Below are positions 26,001 to 38,125 of a stretch of 64,000 bases of DNA, piece by piece. The translations under genes and the position numbers were made by a program. The notes under the pieces were generated by a model. It saw only the letters and a program-made list of their open reading frames with translations. It was not told the DNA's origin and ran no database searches. The DNA is from Boswellia sacra (lineage: Eukaryota; Streptophyta; Magnoliopsida; Sapindales; Burseraceae): contig SNVD02001362.1 in NCBI GenBank assembly GCA_013180625.2, forward strand, positions 186,001 to 250,000. The letters run 5' to 3'. The first letter of the stretch is position 1. Each line of letters starts with the position of its first letter.

Positions 26001-29000
26001 AGGCTCTAAGCCCTAAAATCTATATTAATTATATTTTGTCACCCAGATATTCATCAAACAAGCCTGATTCTTCATTTTTAAAAGAATCAAAATAAAAATG
26101 ATGTTAAAGAAAATTAAACAGTAAGGCATTTCAGTGGATTAGAGAGCATTGCCTTATCCTGCTATCAAACACACAAAATCTTGCAGTCTAGCGAATCAGT
26201 TAACTATTGAATAATCAATAGAACGCAGCAGCAACAAAGACTTTCCCAAAGCCACCAACACACAAGGATAGCAATTAGCAACTATATAAGCATAACCAAA
26301 CAAAAAAAAAAAAAAAAAACCCACATCAACCTACAAAAGGAGAAGGTCACCCTATATCAACCACCTCATACTTGGATTGTATAAAAGAGATCACCTTATA
26401 TTGCGTCATCTATGTCAATGACTTTTTCATCCAAACATCACCACCTCTAAGTTTTCTCAACCCTCCATTTCTTTGCCACATCTAAAAAACTCAAATTCCA
26501 ATGCACCTATAATCATCAATGGACATAAAATGCAACTACACCATTCTGAAGCACCACCAGACATATATTATCTACGGCATAGACATGAACTGCATAAGGA
26601 ATTTTAATTCCTAAGGTATCTAAAGAAACAAGGATCAAAAAGGCCTAATTTACTTCAGATATCTGAGCCCTACTTCATACCTCTGCCTCACCAGTAAGCA
26701 TAATCCTAACTTCACCACCAAAGTTCAACTCCTATATCCTTCTTAACATGTTGCTTGTCCAACAGCATATCACCAAGACCATTTCCTAAAAATGCCAACT
26801 TCTACCAAATAGTGGACCAAAGCTCATACCTTCATCCTTTTAAAAGCACAGTAAAATTGGTAATTCAAGAAAAAATAGTAGGGTAACCATAATTTAGTAT
26901 TGAAATGAAGATAAAATCATGGTACCCATGTTGACAATAAGATGAACAATTTTCTTCTTGATTTACAGAAGACATTGCACAGAATCTTTCAAATTACCTG
27001 ACTTTCAATCCTACTGGGCTCTGCAATGGAAACATCTCGATAAGGATGGTCACCATCTTGCATTCTATGCTTCTCATACTCAAGTAGAGCCTGACGAAAA
27101 ATAAAATAAAATAAAATAAAGCATTTAACAGGATTTTTTTTTGGGGCCCAAGATTTAAAAAAAGCAGTTAAAAGTACCAAAATCCACAGAATAAGCAATT
27201 AGGGCATTACCTTCTCATAAAAAATTCTGAATGTCCAAGAGACAGTGGTGCATGTCCTGTCCAAATTCAAATCATTATAAATCAACTATTAATACAAAGA
27301 AATATATATTTTCTTTAACAAGCAGAGAGAGAGAGAGAGAGAAGAAGACTTATAGTTATCATTATCAAACAAGAGCAGGAAAATCTAAGGTAGAAAAGAA
27401 AATCAGATCATGGTTCACACTAAAAAAAAAATCCAGGGAAATTCAAAAGTTATTTTTAGTTAAGTCTTGTAATGTTATACACTTTGATACTGCAGCATTC
27501 TTGTTGAAAACAAGAATAAATCACAGATAACCAAATTCATGTACACAAAAATTTCACAAAGGAAAATGCTGTTGTCCTGATCTTTTAGTCATAGAACTGC
27601 TCACTCAAGCAGACATATAGTTATCCTTACTTTGGGGGATTGAATGACTCTCCCACTTGCCTCCACAACTTACATGAAGTGACCTACAAATGCCCACAAA
27701 CAAAAAGAAAACTTAAAATATTTTCCACGATGCTTTCAATCACTAAACAAGAAACAAAAATGCCAAGAAAACTGCAGTTGGGCAAAAGCGCAAAGCAATA
27801 AACTATAAGAGCTAAAGACAATGCAGCCAACAAGTCAATTGGAGTTGGCAATCTAAAACACTTAAACAACAAAACATTGGATGTACTATCAATATTGGAT
27901 TAAAAAATGGATCAATTACAAAATGTTAAGCATCTTTCCACATTACTAACACCACTGGGCCATATACCATGTCCCACTTAACGAATCAATAGAAGTACAC
28001 AAAACAAAAATATTGCACAACCACAAGATCATGATGAAAAAGTTGTTTAATTTAGCAAAAATTATCTAAAAGTAAGGTAGAAACTTAACAGTCCTTCAGC
28101 ACCGGCACCAACAATCTTACATCACATTTACTTGATGTTTAATATAAAGTGATATGCAAAGTAAATCCTAAAATTGAAATTCGCATTTAACATCTTTAAC
28201 CAATAAAGTACGCACTTTGCAGGACACTGCACATTAACGTGTTCATCCACAGAGTTTCTTGTAGAAAAAAAAATTACAGAAAAATGTTGACCTACAATGC
28301 ATACACTTCCATAAAATCACTAAACAAAATTGTGTAATAACATGAAAAAAATAAATAAAGGGAGAGACACCAAACAAACCTCTTCGTAACCACCAAGTTT
28401 AATCACAGCTCTCCATAACCTAAATCAGAGAGAAAACCATAATGATCATATAGCTGAATAATAGGCTCTATTTAAAATGAAACAATTAAAAATATGTAAT
28501 AAAAATCAAACTTACTTAAGCAAATTCAGGTCCTCTTTGTAGAACTTCGGGTGCTTAAATTCAAGGCTTCTCTCTTTATAAAAATTTTCTACCTCCTTCA
28601 CAAATGCTACTTGCTCCTCCTCCGTCCCCGACTCATCACCCTCAGCAACAGGAGGTTCAAAAAGAAATGAAAGGTTTGAGCTTTTCATACCAACTTCACA
28701 TTCTACACCTACCTCAAGTTTTGATTCCTTGACTTCACTTCGAGGAGACAACTCCATGTCAGCCGCTCCATCATTCAATTCCTGACCTTTTTCATCACTT
28801 TCAGCCTTTATCTCTGACAACCTCTCATCAGATGGAACAGATTCAGGCTTATTCACTGGGAGCAAATGGGCGGCATCATCGTTTACGCCAGAAGAAGGTT
28901 CAATAGCAGATACATCAACAGCTGAAACATCATTATTGGCTTTGGCAGAAGCAGATTCAACCAAATCTTGGTTATCAATAAGTGACTTGTCATTATTATC

Positions 29001-29303
29001 CATAGACTCCTCCAATTTGGCATCTTTAGTGCTACCAGGTAATCTATCCACATCGCCATTAAGGTTGGAATCAACAAGGGTTTGGTTGTCAACAGAAGCA
29101 TAGTTATCATGAGTAGATAATCCAGGAGGTTTGATAACCTTATCCTCAGTCGTCAAATCAACATTTTGAGGCGGGGTTTGATGTTCATCTTTCTCTGGTT
29201 GAGGAGACAAAGGTGGGTCTGGATCTCTACCTTCAACTTGTGGCTCTTTGTCCTCCACCTCCATATCATCTTTACCCATTTCTTCTTCTTTGACGCAACT
29301 CAT
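23004..29303 (-). CDS. ARID5: ARID domain plus HSP20-like (alpha-crystallin) protein, ARID5-like
   Basis: Twelve coding exons on the minus strand: 28516..29303, 28380..28419, 27631..27683, 27211..27256, 26998..27090, 25296..25418, 25139..25190, 24954..25029, 24789..24855, 24642..24692, 23517..23609 and 23004..23108. Phases close, giving 528 residues. The first exon codes for a long acidic, Ser/Asp-rich N-terminus (about 230 residues). Next comes an ARID DNA-binding domain (about 235-330; KFYKEDLNLLKLWRAVIKLG, SCKLWRQVGESF, TVSWTFRIFYEKALLEYE), spread over exons 1-5. A basic linker with LLKRKKPSS and a C-terminal HSP20/alpha-crystallin fold (WVKINVQR ... FEVYALVPGLLREEV ... GRLVISGQPE ... LFVRVPF) follow. 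This pairing is typical of Arabidopsis ARID5 (At1g76510). ARID5 is a nuclear chromatin-associated protein; AT-rich DNA binding is expected. The exon 8/9 junction uses a CA|GTTAAG donor, chosen because it alone keeps the frame. Confidence 0.93.
27324..27341. repeat. Short (AG)n microsatellite in an ARID5 intron
   Basis: An AGAGAG run lies in the intron between the 46-base and 53-base exons, followed by more purine-rich sequence. No role is evident. Confidence 0.8.
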
Positions 29304-30780
29304 CTTAAATTACAAAAGTTGAAAGTTTCCCAGAAAAAAAAAAGGTAGAGAACCCACTTCCTGTACATTTAGGTTAAAGTTATAACTCCTAAAAAATATT
29401 AAAAAAAAAAACCCAAACAAAACTCTGTAACAATAAACAAAACACAAGAAGTTGCATGGAATATGTTCATATCGTATCATATGCTGTAAAAGAAGTCATT
29501 TTTAAAGTAACATAAAACAGCCGCGTAATACTGATAGTTGAAGGTAGCAGGTAGACAACAGATAGGTAATATAAATCGTGTGTGCGCGCGCGCGTGTGTT
29601 TAGAGAAGCGGAAAGAAAGTATTGAAGAAGGAGAAGCATACTTGAAGAAAGGAAGCTCCTTTTTGAATTTAAAAACCCTAACGCTCTGTTGCTCGCGCTT
29701 ATATATATTGGCAGAAGTAGTGTGGAGTGGATGTGTTGGTGCAGACTGGAGTGGGCGCCAGGCAAGGGCGTGGCAGTGTTAAAAGTGTTTTGTGTTTGCG
29801 TTTGTTTGCAGAGAGAAGGGAAGCGCTCAGGCTCAGCAAAGCATTGTCTCACGCCCCTTCGTCCTTGTCCCTTTTTATCTCCTATTCTCACGTGTGTACT
29901 CTAGTTTAAGTTTTAGTTGGCGTCTCCTTTCCTTTCACTTCTCTTTTCAATCACTTATCATAAGACATCTTTTCTTTTGATAAAAATTAAAATTATTAAC
30001 ACATAACAATACCCTTCTAAATCATTCTTGAATGAGGCTAAAATATGTAGTTGATGGACACCCGAGTTCAACATCTCAAATGAATAGCTCTTATCCATCA
30101 CTAAAGATGAGCCTTCTTTACCATGCCTATAACAACTTTATCCAACATATTTATCATTAAAGATTAAGAAACGGTGGCTCCTGCTTGATTATATTTCTTT
30201 ATATTCTAAGTCCCTTAAGACAACTGATTGAATTACAAACTATTGATCATCTCTTAAGGGAAATTCATATATAATGGACAATTTTTAATAGGGAGAATTA
30301 AAACAATCCAAGAGGGAAATATCCATTATTATGGTAGACTCCTAAAAAGTGCCAGGACTCACAAGACGAATAATAAAGAATTTTCCACGATAGAAAAGGA
30401 AAATTTCAGGACCCGTCAACGGAACTTTTAATCGTTGTTCACCCAATTATAAACAAACTTAATAGCAGTTTAAGTGATACTGATATAGCGTATTCTTATT
30501 CTTCACAATCACTTCTATTATTTATATTTATACAAGAGATTGCGAAAAGCATAAGTAATCCATATCTTCCTCCGCTACCTTAAGAAGCAATGCAAGGTGG
30601 GTTGGTTCAGATCCCCTGATTTTACGTAAGCACTCGTATTGTTGTACATTAAACTCAAGAACCCTGACATGCTCAAAGTGCTCATTCTCATACATTCTAA
30701 ACTACAAACTCAAAGAACAAAAGTTACAGGAGAAAAGATACAAATTGGTAAGCAAGACCAGAGACTTCTCCACCCATCAC
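29304..30780. other. ARID5 leader and promoter; tail of FRS9 transcript
   Basis: The minus-strand ARID5 leader and promoter occupy about 29304..29950, including an alternating TG/CG tract (29577..29599). The part from about 30000 to 30780 is AT-rich and should include the FRS9 3' UTR. No coding region is supported; the open frames at 29502..29980 overlap on both strands and show no family signature. Confidence 0.6.
29577..29599. repeat. Alternating purine-pyrimidine tract (TG)n(CG)n(TG)n
   Basis: GTGTGTGCGCGCGCGCGTGT lies about 275 bases upstream of the ARID5 start codon. Such alternating GC/GT tracts favour Z-DNA under negative supercoiling. Confidence 0.7.
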
Positions 30781-33246
30781 TCACTCTTTCAAACTAAGCC
30801 TCGCATTTTGCACCTTCACTGACAGCTTTGACTTCTGTTCTTCCATATCTCTCAAAACAGCCAGCAGATTTGCCCGGTATACTTCGCATCGATGATTTAT
30901 TTTCTCCAACTCGGCTGTCATTTCACGAATCTTTTTTTCCTTTTCATCCTGAAAATAAGAGGGAGGAAAAACAAAATAAATAAACCAAATTATACCATGA
31001 CCATAATGGAGGCCCGCATATATTAGGCAAATACACTCTTTAGATGTCACATAACATTAATAAACAACATGACATCTATGTTGCATAGGTCCCCTTCATA
31101 AGTGGAGGTGATGTGATCTTACATAATAATAATAAATCACAAAAGAATCTCTACACATAAAGGCTGAAGAGCAACAAGCTCACCAAAGAACAAAATTTTC
31201 AACCATCACTAGCGGAAGTACAGATATATACTGACATGCCTAATATATAAGAACAGCTAACTATCAAGCACACAAAAACACCCAAAAAATTGTTTTAGTT
31301 GGTTAATACAAAATCATTAGATTTCAAGACTTCAAATTTTTTAAGAGATCAAAACAAAATGCTTGTGAATTCCAAAAACTTCTCAGAAGATGTATTGTTT
31401 ATACCCTTTCTACATGCAGCAATATAAAACATTCAAGTTAAACCTAAGCCTTCAGATTATGCACTACATAATATTATTTAATACATTTTAACACAATCCT
31501 TAAACATTTCAACATTAATTTACTTTAAGGAACAGTTATTAGAAAGAAAAAGTCCGTTCAATTTAAAAATAACAAAAAACACAATTAGAATCCTTGTCAC
31601 AATATGAGCAAATAACTTCAAGAAACCAAATATAACTCCTAACTGGGAATAGTTCCGCACAGATTTCTGAAATGAATTTACTGTCACAATCAACGGTTCA
31701 TCCAAGCTTTTCACCTAAAAACTGTAGAAAAAGTTTGATCTCCATCAGTTTCAGGGTACGGAAAACTAACCGTCGATTGATACGTTGGAGTTTGAGTTCC
31801 TTCAGCTGCATGCAACTCTACACTACTGCCATTTGTCATAGAACCTTGTGTGGCTGCAGAACCTTGATTCTTTGCAGCAGTGACCTTATTGGAAGCCTCT
31901 CGTAAAGCATCCATCGCCACATTATAAATGTGAATGGATTTTGCCCCTTCTTCAACATATTTGATTGCTTCCTGGCGTAGATTGTTATAACGAACTGTTA
32001 AAGACTCTCGATCACTATTTGACAATTCAGATGAATGTTCATCTGTCACAGCTCCAGTCTTGGCATTTCTTGTCCATCGTTTTAATACATATTGAGAAGG
32101 CAATGTAAGAACATTTTTTGCTCTAAAAACAGCTAATATGTGCCTACAAATTATCCCCGAATATTCAAACATTTGGCAACTGCAGCAAGCTTTCATCTCA
32201 AAAGAATTGAAACTGACAGTTCGTGCTTTGTGATCTTCCCCAAATTTGGCAACACGATATGTGGTGATTGTTCCTGAGTCATCAATTTTAGTTGCAGGAT
32301 TAGCAAGTGTCTCAACCAATTCTTCTTGAAATTTCAAGAATATCCTTCTTGTATAGAGGTTTGCTGCTTGTTTCTCCATAGGAGATGGTGTTTTAAGAAC
32401 TGGTGTAGTGTTAGTGGTGTCATAATCTGCTTTTAATTCCTTCTCGTGCCAGCTTGCTACAGCTTTCTCATACTGTTTTATCAACATCTGTATGGTGGTT
32501 GATGCATTAACAAACCCATCAAAGAAAAAGTTCCCTCCATGTGTGTCAGTAACAGACGTCTCTCCAAAGAATGTGTCACGCATATAAACAGGGATCCACT
32601 GGTGTCGACCATTGTACATCGATTGCAACCATTCATTATCCATAACATAGTATCTTTGCAGAAGCGATTCCCAAGCTGACTCAAACTCATCAATTGTCTC
32701 AGTCTCATTAATGCACTTCTGAAATTCAGTTTCAAATGTAGGATGTGACTGACATATTTGAGCCAGTTTTTCTTGGGTTTCTCTAAATATACCCCACTTG
32801 CAAAAACGGTGGCGGGTTTCAGGAAGAACCTGTGCAACAGCCACCTGAATCAACCTATCTGGGTCAGTTGTAATTGAGACTGGGCGGCATCCAGACATGG
32901 CATTAAGCCAGGTTTGAAACAGCCAAATGAAGGAGGACTCAGATTCATTAAGAATTAGGGCACAGCCGAACAACACCGGCTGCCCATGATGATTGAGTCC
33001 CGTGAAAGAGGCAAAAGGAACCCTATAGCGGTTGGTCTTGTATGTTGTATCAAAAGTGACAGCATCTCCAAAGTAAGAATAGTTAATCCTAGCCGTTGCA
33101 TCTGCCCAAAATATGGTTCCAGAAATGTGATCATTATCACCCTGAGCTGCATAAAAGAAAGAAGGATTCTCTGCCTGCATACGTTTCAAGTAGTCCAGTA
33201 CATGCTGACCCCCACCGCCAAGGGTCCTCTGTCTGGTGGCACTCAT
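30781..33246 (-). CDS. FRS9: FAR1-RELATED SEQUENCE 9-like protein (MULE transposase-derived, no FAR1 DNA-binding domain)
   Basis: Two coding exons, 31771..33246 and 30781..30948, give 547 residues, close to the 545 I recall for Arabidopsis FRS9. I start at 33246 because MSATRQRTLGGGGQHVLDYL matches the FRS9 start; an in-frame ATG at 33300 would add 18 hydrophobic residues. The frame opens at a point equal to residue 234 of the FRS5-like neighbour, so the FAR1/WRKY-GCM1 zinc domain is absent. No trace of it is found in the 1.8 kb upstream. Present: MULE transposase domain with VTFDTTYKTNRY and SITTDPDRL, a SWIM zinc finger (CSCQMFEYSGIICRH), and a C-terminal coiled coil on the last exon. RFCKWGIF carries Gly where FRS5 has His (RFCKWHIF). 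FRS proteins are domesticated transposases acting as transcription regulators; FRS9 has been linked to phytochrome B signalling. It probably works through partners. Confidence 0.9.
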
Positions 33247-35047
33247 GGATTGCAAAAATAAAACTGTAGCATGGAGATAAGAAAGCAATTTCTTCACCAA
33301 AACGAAATGAAGAGGACACGTTCACAGAAACAAGAATAATCGCATTGTAAAATGAATATATAGGAGCTTGAACAAGTCTTTTTGAGTTAGTAATTAGCAA
33401 ATTCAAAGCATAGCATTCATCAACGTTAATCTACAAAACAATTGGTTCGGACAGAATCTTTAATCGGACAAACAATTGAATTTTTCACAGTCAAGTGTGC
33501 CAAAATTAAATTAAATTAAATTAAAACGGAGAATAAGAGAGAACTGACCTAACTGAAACACAAGCCTGCTTACTGCCTAGGGTTCTGATCTCCTCTCCTC
33601 TCCTCCCCTCTGTAACTAAAAAGACACTGTCTCTGCTGGAGTTGGAGTTGGTGACAAAACCCGCACAAGGGTTAATTGTCGAATAGTCAGTTTTTGGGGG
33701 TTGTTTCGTAGTTAGCCGATCCCTAAATTAAAGTGAAATTTACACAAATTTTCGTTTTGTTAATGAGTTTTACGATTTTTTTTTCCTAATAAAGTTTAAA
33801 TCACTTTGACGAAAAGCGGTCAAACATTTTGTACAAGGATATTTGATACCATTAATCGATGAGGGTAGATCTTTTAATTGAAATGCTTTCTTATAAGATG
33901 TTAAATAAACTTGAAGAGCTATTGTTGACTGTGCTAATTAGTAAGATATTTGACGAGCTATTATTGAGTGTGCTTAGTAAGATGTTGAATATCCAGCGAG
34001 ATTCTTTAAGGAAATGTATTTCTGTGTTGATACGATAATAAAAAAAACAACCTTTTTTTCGGCTGATCTACAAGTTAGCTTTTTGCACAACCTATTGAGC
34101 ATGAATTATACTCAAAACATGCAACAATGACTTATTGAGTTACGAAATATACTTCATTCAAATCCACATGTTGAGTGTGCCTAAGTAATAAAGGAGCAAT
34201 TTGTCAAATGTGATTTAAGGATTTTGAGATTTCTCTTAATTTAATTAAAGGGTATTCTTATTTAAATAACAATATAAGTTAAATTTGATTAGACAATAAA
34301 AGAAATGAATAAAACTTGATCAAAATTCAGAAACATCCTAAAAATTTGACTATTTTATTGGCAAAATCGCACGGACACATACACCCATTCACCAAATTTG
34401 TCAGCTAAATGAGAAGGCCTCTTATCCCCTTGAATAATAATCATAAATTATACATTAATTACTCTATAAAGGTAATTTTGTCGTATCTTTCTTTAAATAA
34501 TATCCGGATGAATTATTAAGAAATTTTGCTCATGCTACTTGTAATCGACAACATCTCAGTTGGACTGTAAATTAAAATTGTTAAAAGCCTGGCTCAACAT
34601 AAACCATAAACACCTGTATCATCTGCAACCTTGATGAAGTGATTGGATAGTAGGTTGCATGATCTCATCGGCAACTTTCAGCTGAACGTTTTGCATACAC
34701 AGGACAAGTTCTACGTTACAATGCAATAAAGTTTAAAAAGTAATCCAAACGCACAGAGCGTGAGTTAGAGCTCCAGGGATGTCTGAGACTGTTACCAAGA
34801 ATTCTCCCAAATCTTTATATACACAGACCAGGTCTCCCATTTCCATAATTGTCAAGTAAACAAGGTAACATTCGTATGCATCTAAAAGATATTGAAGTAA
34901 TTACACTATACATGGGGACATATTAAGAACCTAACCTATTTCTACACCACCGGAAGGTAGATATAACAGCCTCGTTAGAAGCACAGACTTGAGATAAACC
35001 CAAATTGAAGAAGAAAAAACAATACAAATTAAAATTGGATTGCACCT
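33247..35047. other. Spacer between the FRS9-like and FRS5-like genes
   Basis: The first 350 bases or so (to about 33620) are the FRS9 leader and promoter with a CT-rich block on the plus strand (TCTCCTCTCCTCTCCTCCCC). The rest is AT-rich and includes the FRS5 3' UTR near 34700..35047. I looked for a FAR1 zinc-domain remnant and found none. Confidence 0.65.
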
Positions 35048-38000
35048 TCAAAGACTGTCTTTCATACTAATCTTAATGTTTTGCACTTTTATTGACAACT
35101 GTAGCTTATGGTCCTCGATATCCTTTAAAACTGAAAGCAGGTTAGCCCGATAAACGTCGCACTTTCGACTTGCAAACTCCATCTCATTGGCAAGTTCTCG
35201 AATTTTTTTGTCCTTGTCATCCTGCAAAATAATACATAAAAGCCAAAATCACAACGGTCCACACCATCTTGTATTGTTTGACACTCCGACTCAAACTTGT
35301 CAGTAGAACTATGCGGAAAGTATTGCAACATCAATGCAGCACAAGGAATGCAGTAACACAGCAGCTACTGATTTAGATGCCATATCCATACAACTAAGAG
35401 GCAAACTCTGAGTCTCACACATGGGGCCGAGATGGTGAACAGAGAGAGAGAGAAAGAGCAAGAGATTAAAGACAGCTTCCCATGAACCAAATCAAAGAAG
35501 TCCTATAATACTGCCACATGTTACTTACAGAAAAGAATGATAAAATTCTATGAACCAAAACTTGTCCTAAAACACATACCTCATTCGAATAAAACATAAA
35601 TGGTGCAAAACAAACTAAAAGACACCTCTATCATAACACTTGATGTGAACAAACAATGCCTCAAACAAATGTACCAACCAGCTAATGGGAAGGAGAAAAA
35701 AGAAAAAAAAAAATGGGCATGAAAAAAATATCAATTACATCTCAGAGACAAAATAATCAGCAGTACTTTAAAAGTGCAATATTAGCTTTCAGTGACTTAA
35801 AAGGTGCACAAATTCGCCAATCTACAAAAATTTACCAAATAGGATCTTGTAGAAATCTTTTCAACTTGTCAAAAAATAAATAAATAAAGCAAAGTGCAGC
35901 GACAAATGAAAAATGATTCCCACCTCAGACAAATGTTGGCTGAAGACTGCCTGACGATTCCCACCAACATTTGTTGCTCGATTTGCATCACTTGCCAAGT
36001 TTCCCCTAATTCGTCCATTGGAAGTGGCAGTTCTCCCCTCATTCTTTGTTGCAAGTGCAACTCTCTTTTTAGCGTCTTGCAAGGCAGCCACTGCCACATT
36101 GTAAGTATCCGGAGACTTTGCCCCTTCATCAACAAATTTGAATGCCTCATGACGTAGTGTATTGTATCGAACGGTATGAGATTCTAGATAATTTGTATAT
36201 ACATCATTAGCACGTTCTTCTAATATGACACTGCTCTTGGCATTTCTTGTCCATCGTTTTAAAATATAATGAGATGGAAGAGTAAGGACATTGGTAACTC
36301 GAAAGACTGCCAATACATGTCTACAGAGAAGACCTGAAAACTCAAACATCTGGCAACTACAAGAGGCTTTCATCTCTAAGACATTGAATTTCACATAATA
36401 AGCTTTGTGATCCTCCCCAAACTTGGCCACTTGATACGTAATGATCTCCCCATCATCCTCGGCTTTCGATGCCATGAATGTTAGCGTCCCAACAAGCTCC
36501 TCTTGAAATCTCACAAATAATTTTCTTGTGTAAAGCTCAGATGCTTGTCTTTCCATTGGAGATGGAGTTTTCAGAAGTGGAGAAGTATTCATGGTATCAT
36601 AGTCTGCTTTCACTTCTTTCTCATTTCGAGATTCAAGTGCTTTCTCATACAGCTTAAAAAATTGATTCAGATTGGTTGACGCATTCACATATCCATCAAA
36701 ATATGAATTCATGCTATCACTTCGTTGGGTTATGGACATTTCTGCAAAAAAGGTGTCGCGCAGATATACTGGTACCCACTGCCTGCGAGCAGCATAAATC
36801 GTTTGAAGCCACTCATGATCCCTTAGTTCATATCTATCTACTAATGACAACCAACAAGACTCAAATTCTTCTATTGACTCGGTCAAGTTAACACATTTGT
36901 GAAAGTCTGCTTCAAAATTTGGATGCTGAAGAAACACATGGGACAACTTCTCTTGACATTTTTTAAAGATGTGCCACTTGCAGAAACGATGCCGGGTCTC
37001 AGGAAAAACCTGGGTGATAGCTGAACGTATTACTTCATCATGATCTGTTGTAATTGACACTGGAGGGCGACCTGACATTGCCGTAAGCCACGTATTAAAC
37101 AACCAAATAAAAGATGCTTCGGACTCATTTATTAAAAATGCACACCCAAACAAAACTGGCTGACCATGATGGTTTACCCCAGTAAAAGGTGCGAATGGCA
37201 ACCGATACCTATTTGACCTGTAGGTAGTATCAAAGGTGACAGTATCACCAAAGTAAGTATAGTTAGTCCTAGCCTTTGGATCAGCCCAGAAGACATTGCT
37301 GACAGACTGGTCATCATCACCCTGCACTGCATAAAAGAAATTGGGGTTTTCCCCATGCATTTGCCTCAAATAATCCATGAGTAGCTGAATGTCTCCCTCT
37401 AAGCTCCTCTGGCGATTATTTCTCATGTAATTCCTACAGTCCACTTCTGTAAATCCAACTTTGCTTATCCCACCATATTCTTTTATTAAGGCAGACATAA
37501 TCCTACGAGGGCCCATTCCAGCAGCTTGCAAGGTATCAATCAAGGTTTTCGCCGGACCAGAGATTTGCCTGTGGGAACGAAGGCAGTGAACCTGGTCGGG
37601 CGTAACAAGCTCATGGTTATGTTCTTTAACAAAACCAGAGACAACCCATTTACCAGAATCCTGCATTTTGACAGAGAGTGATGCTTTGCAACCGACCCTA
37701 GTAATAGTTCTGGGTCGCTTGATCTCCCTATCCTTGGTCCTCTTCTCATTCAAATTTCTAAAGCCTTCTTTAGCACAAACAAATTGTCTTTGGATAATAG
37801 CTCCATCACGTCTGGAACGGCGAGAGGAGCTGACACGGGTGCTGAAGCCAACACGACGAGCATAGGAATTGTAGAAGGCCTTGGCAGCCTCTTCGGACTC
37901 AAATTCCATACCCTCACAAGGTTCAAGGTCCAACAAGTCACCCTCAGGAAGGTAAATTTCACCACTGCCAGAGTTAGAGTTGGTGGCAGTGATAGGGAGA

Positions 38001-38125
38001 TGAGAGTCATCCATGTCCTCATCATCAACGGCGTGGGAAATTTCCATAGCATCGTCATCTCCGTCACGCCCACTACTCACTCCTCCTCCTAAACCTATAT
38101 CGAATTCAAGAACCTCGCTGTCCAT
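35048..38125 (-). CDS. FRS5: FAR1-RELATED SEQUENCE 5-like transcription regulator
   Basis: Exons 35924..38125 and 35048..35221 give 791 residues. An acidic N-terminus (MDSEVLEFDIGLGGG) leads to the FAR1 DNA-binding domain (about 74-172) with zinc ligands Cys117, Cys146, His169 and His171 (FVCAKEG, GCKASL, EHNHEL). The MULE transposase-derived domain (about 290-390) follows with Asp299, Asp361 and the C-x2-H pair Cys382/His385. A SWIM zinc finger (Cys589, Cys591, Cys601, His603) and a C-terminal coiled coil on the last exon complete it. FRS proteins descend from Mutator-type transposases and bind promoters in the nucleus; FHY3/FAR1 drive phytochrome A signalling. The N-terminal wording and the FRS9 neighbour match Arabidopsis FRS5 (At4g38180) next to FRS9 (At4g38170). 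FRS3 is the alternative name. The 5' leader lies in 38126..38400. Confidence 0.93.

Noticed and set aside
25900..26040. Intron segment of ARID5 resembling an LTR fragment
   Set aside because: No PBS, terminal repeats or frame; resemblance too vague to report.
30781..33300. FRS9 as a pseudogene
   Set aside because: The frame is open over both exons, splice sites are intact, and the length matches a known FRS9 without the domain.
33137..33406. Possible upstream exon of FRS9 carrying a FAR1 domain
   Set aside because: Translation shows none of the FAR1 zinc-domain motifs seen in FRS5; most likely a leader sequence.
31711..38125. FRS genes as live Mutator transposons
   Set aside because: No terminal inverted repeats or target duplications, normal introns and promoters, and SWIM/coiled-coil layout typical of domesticated FRS genes.
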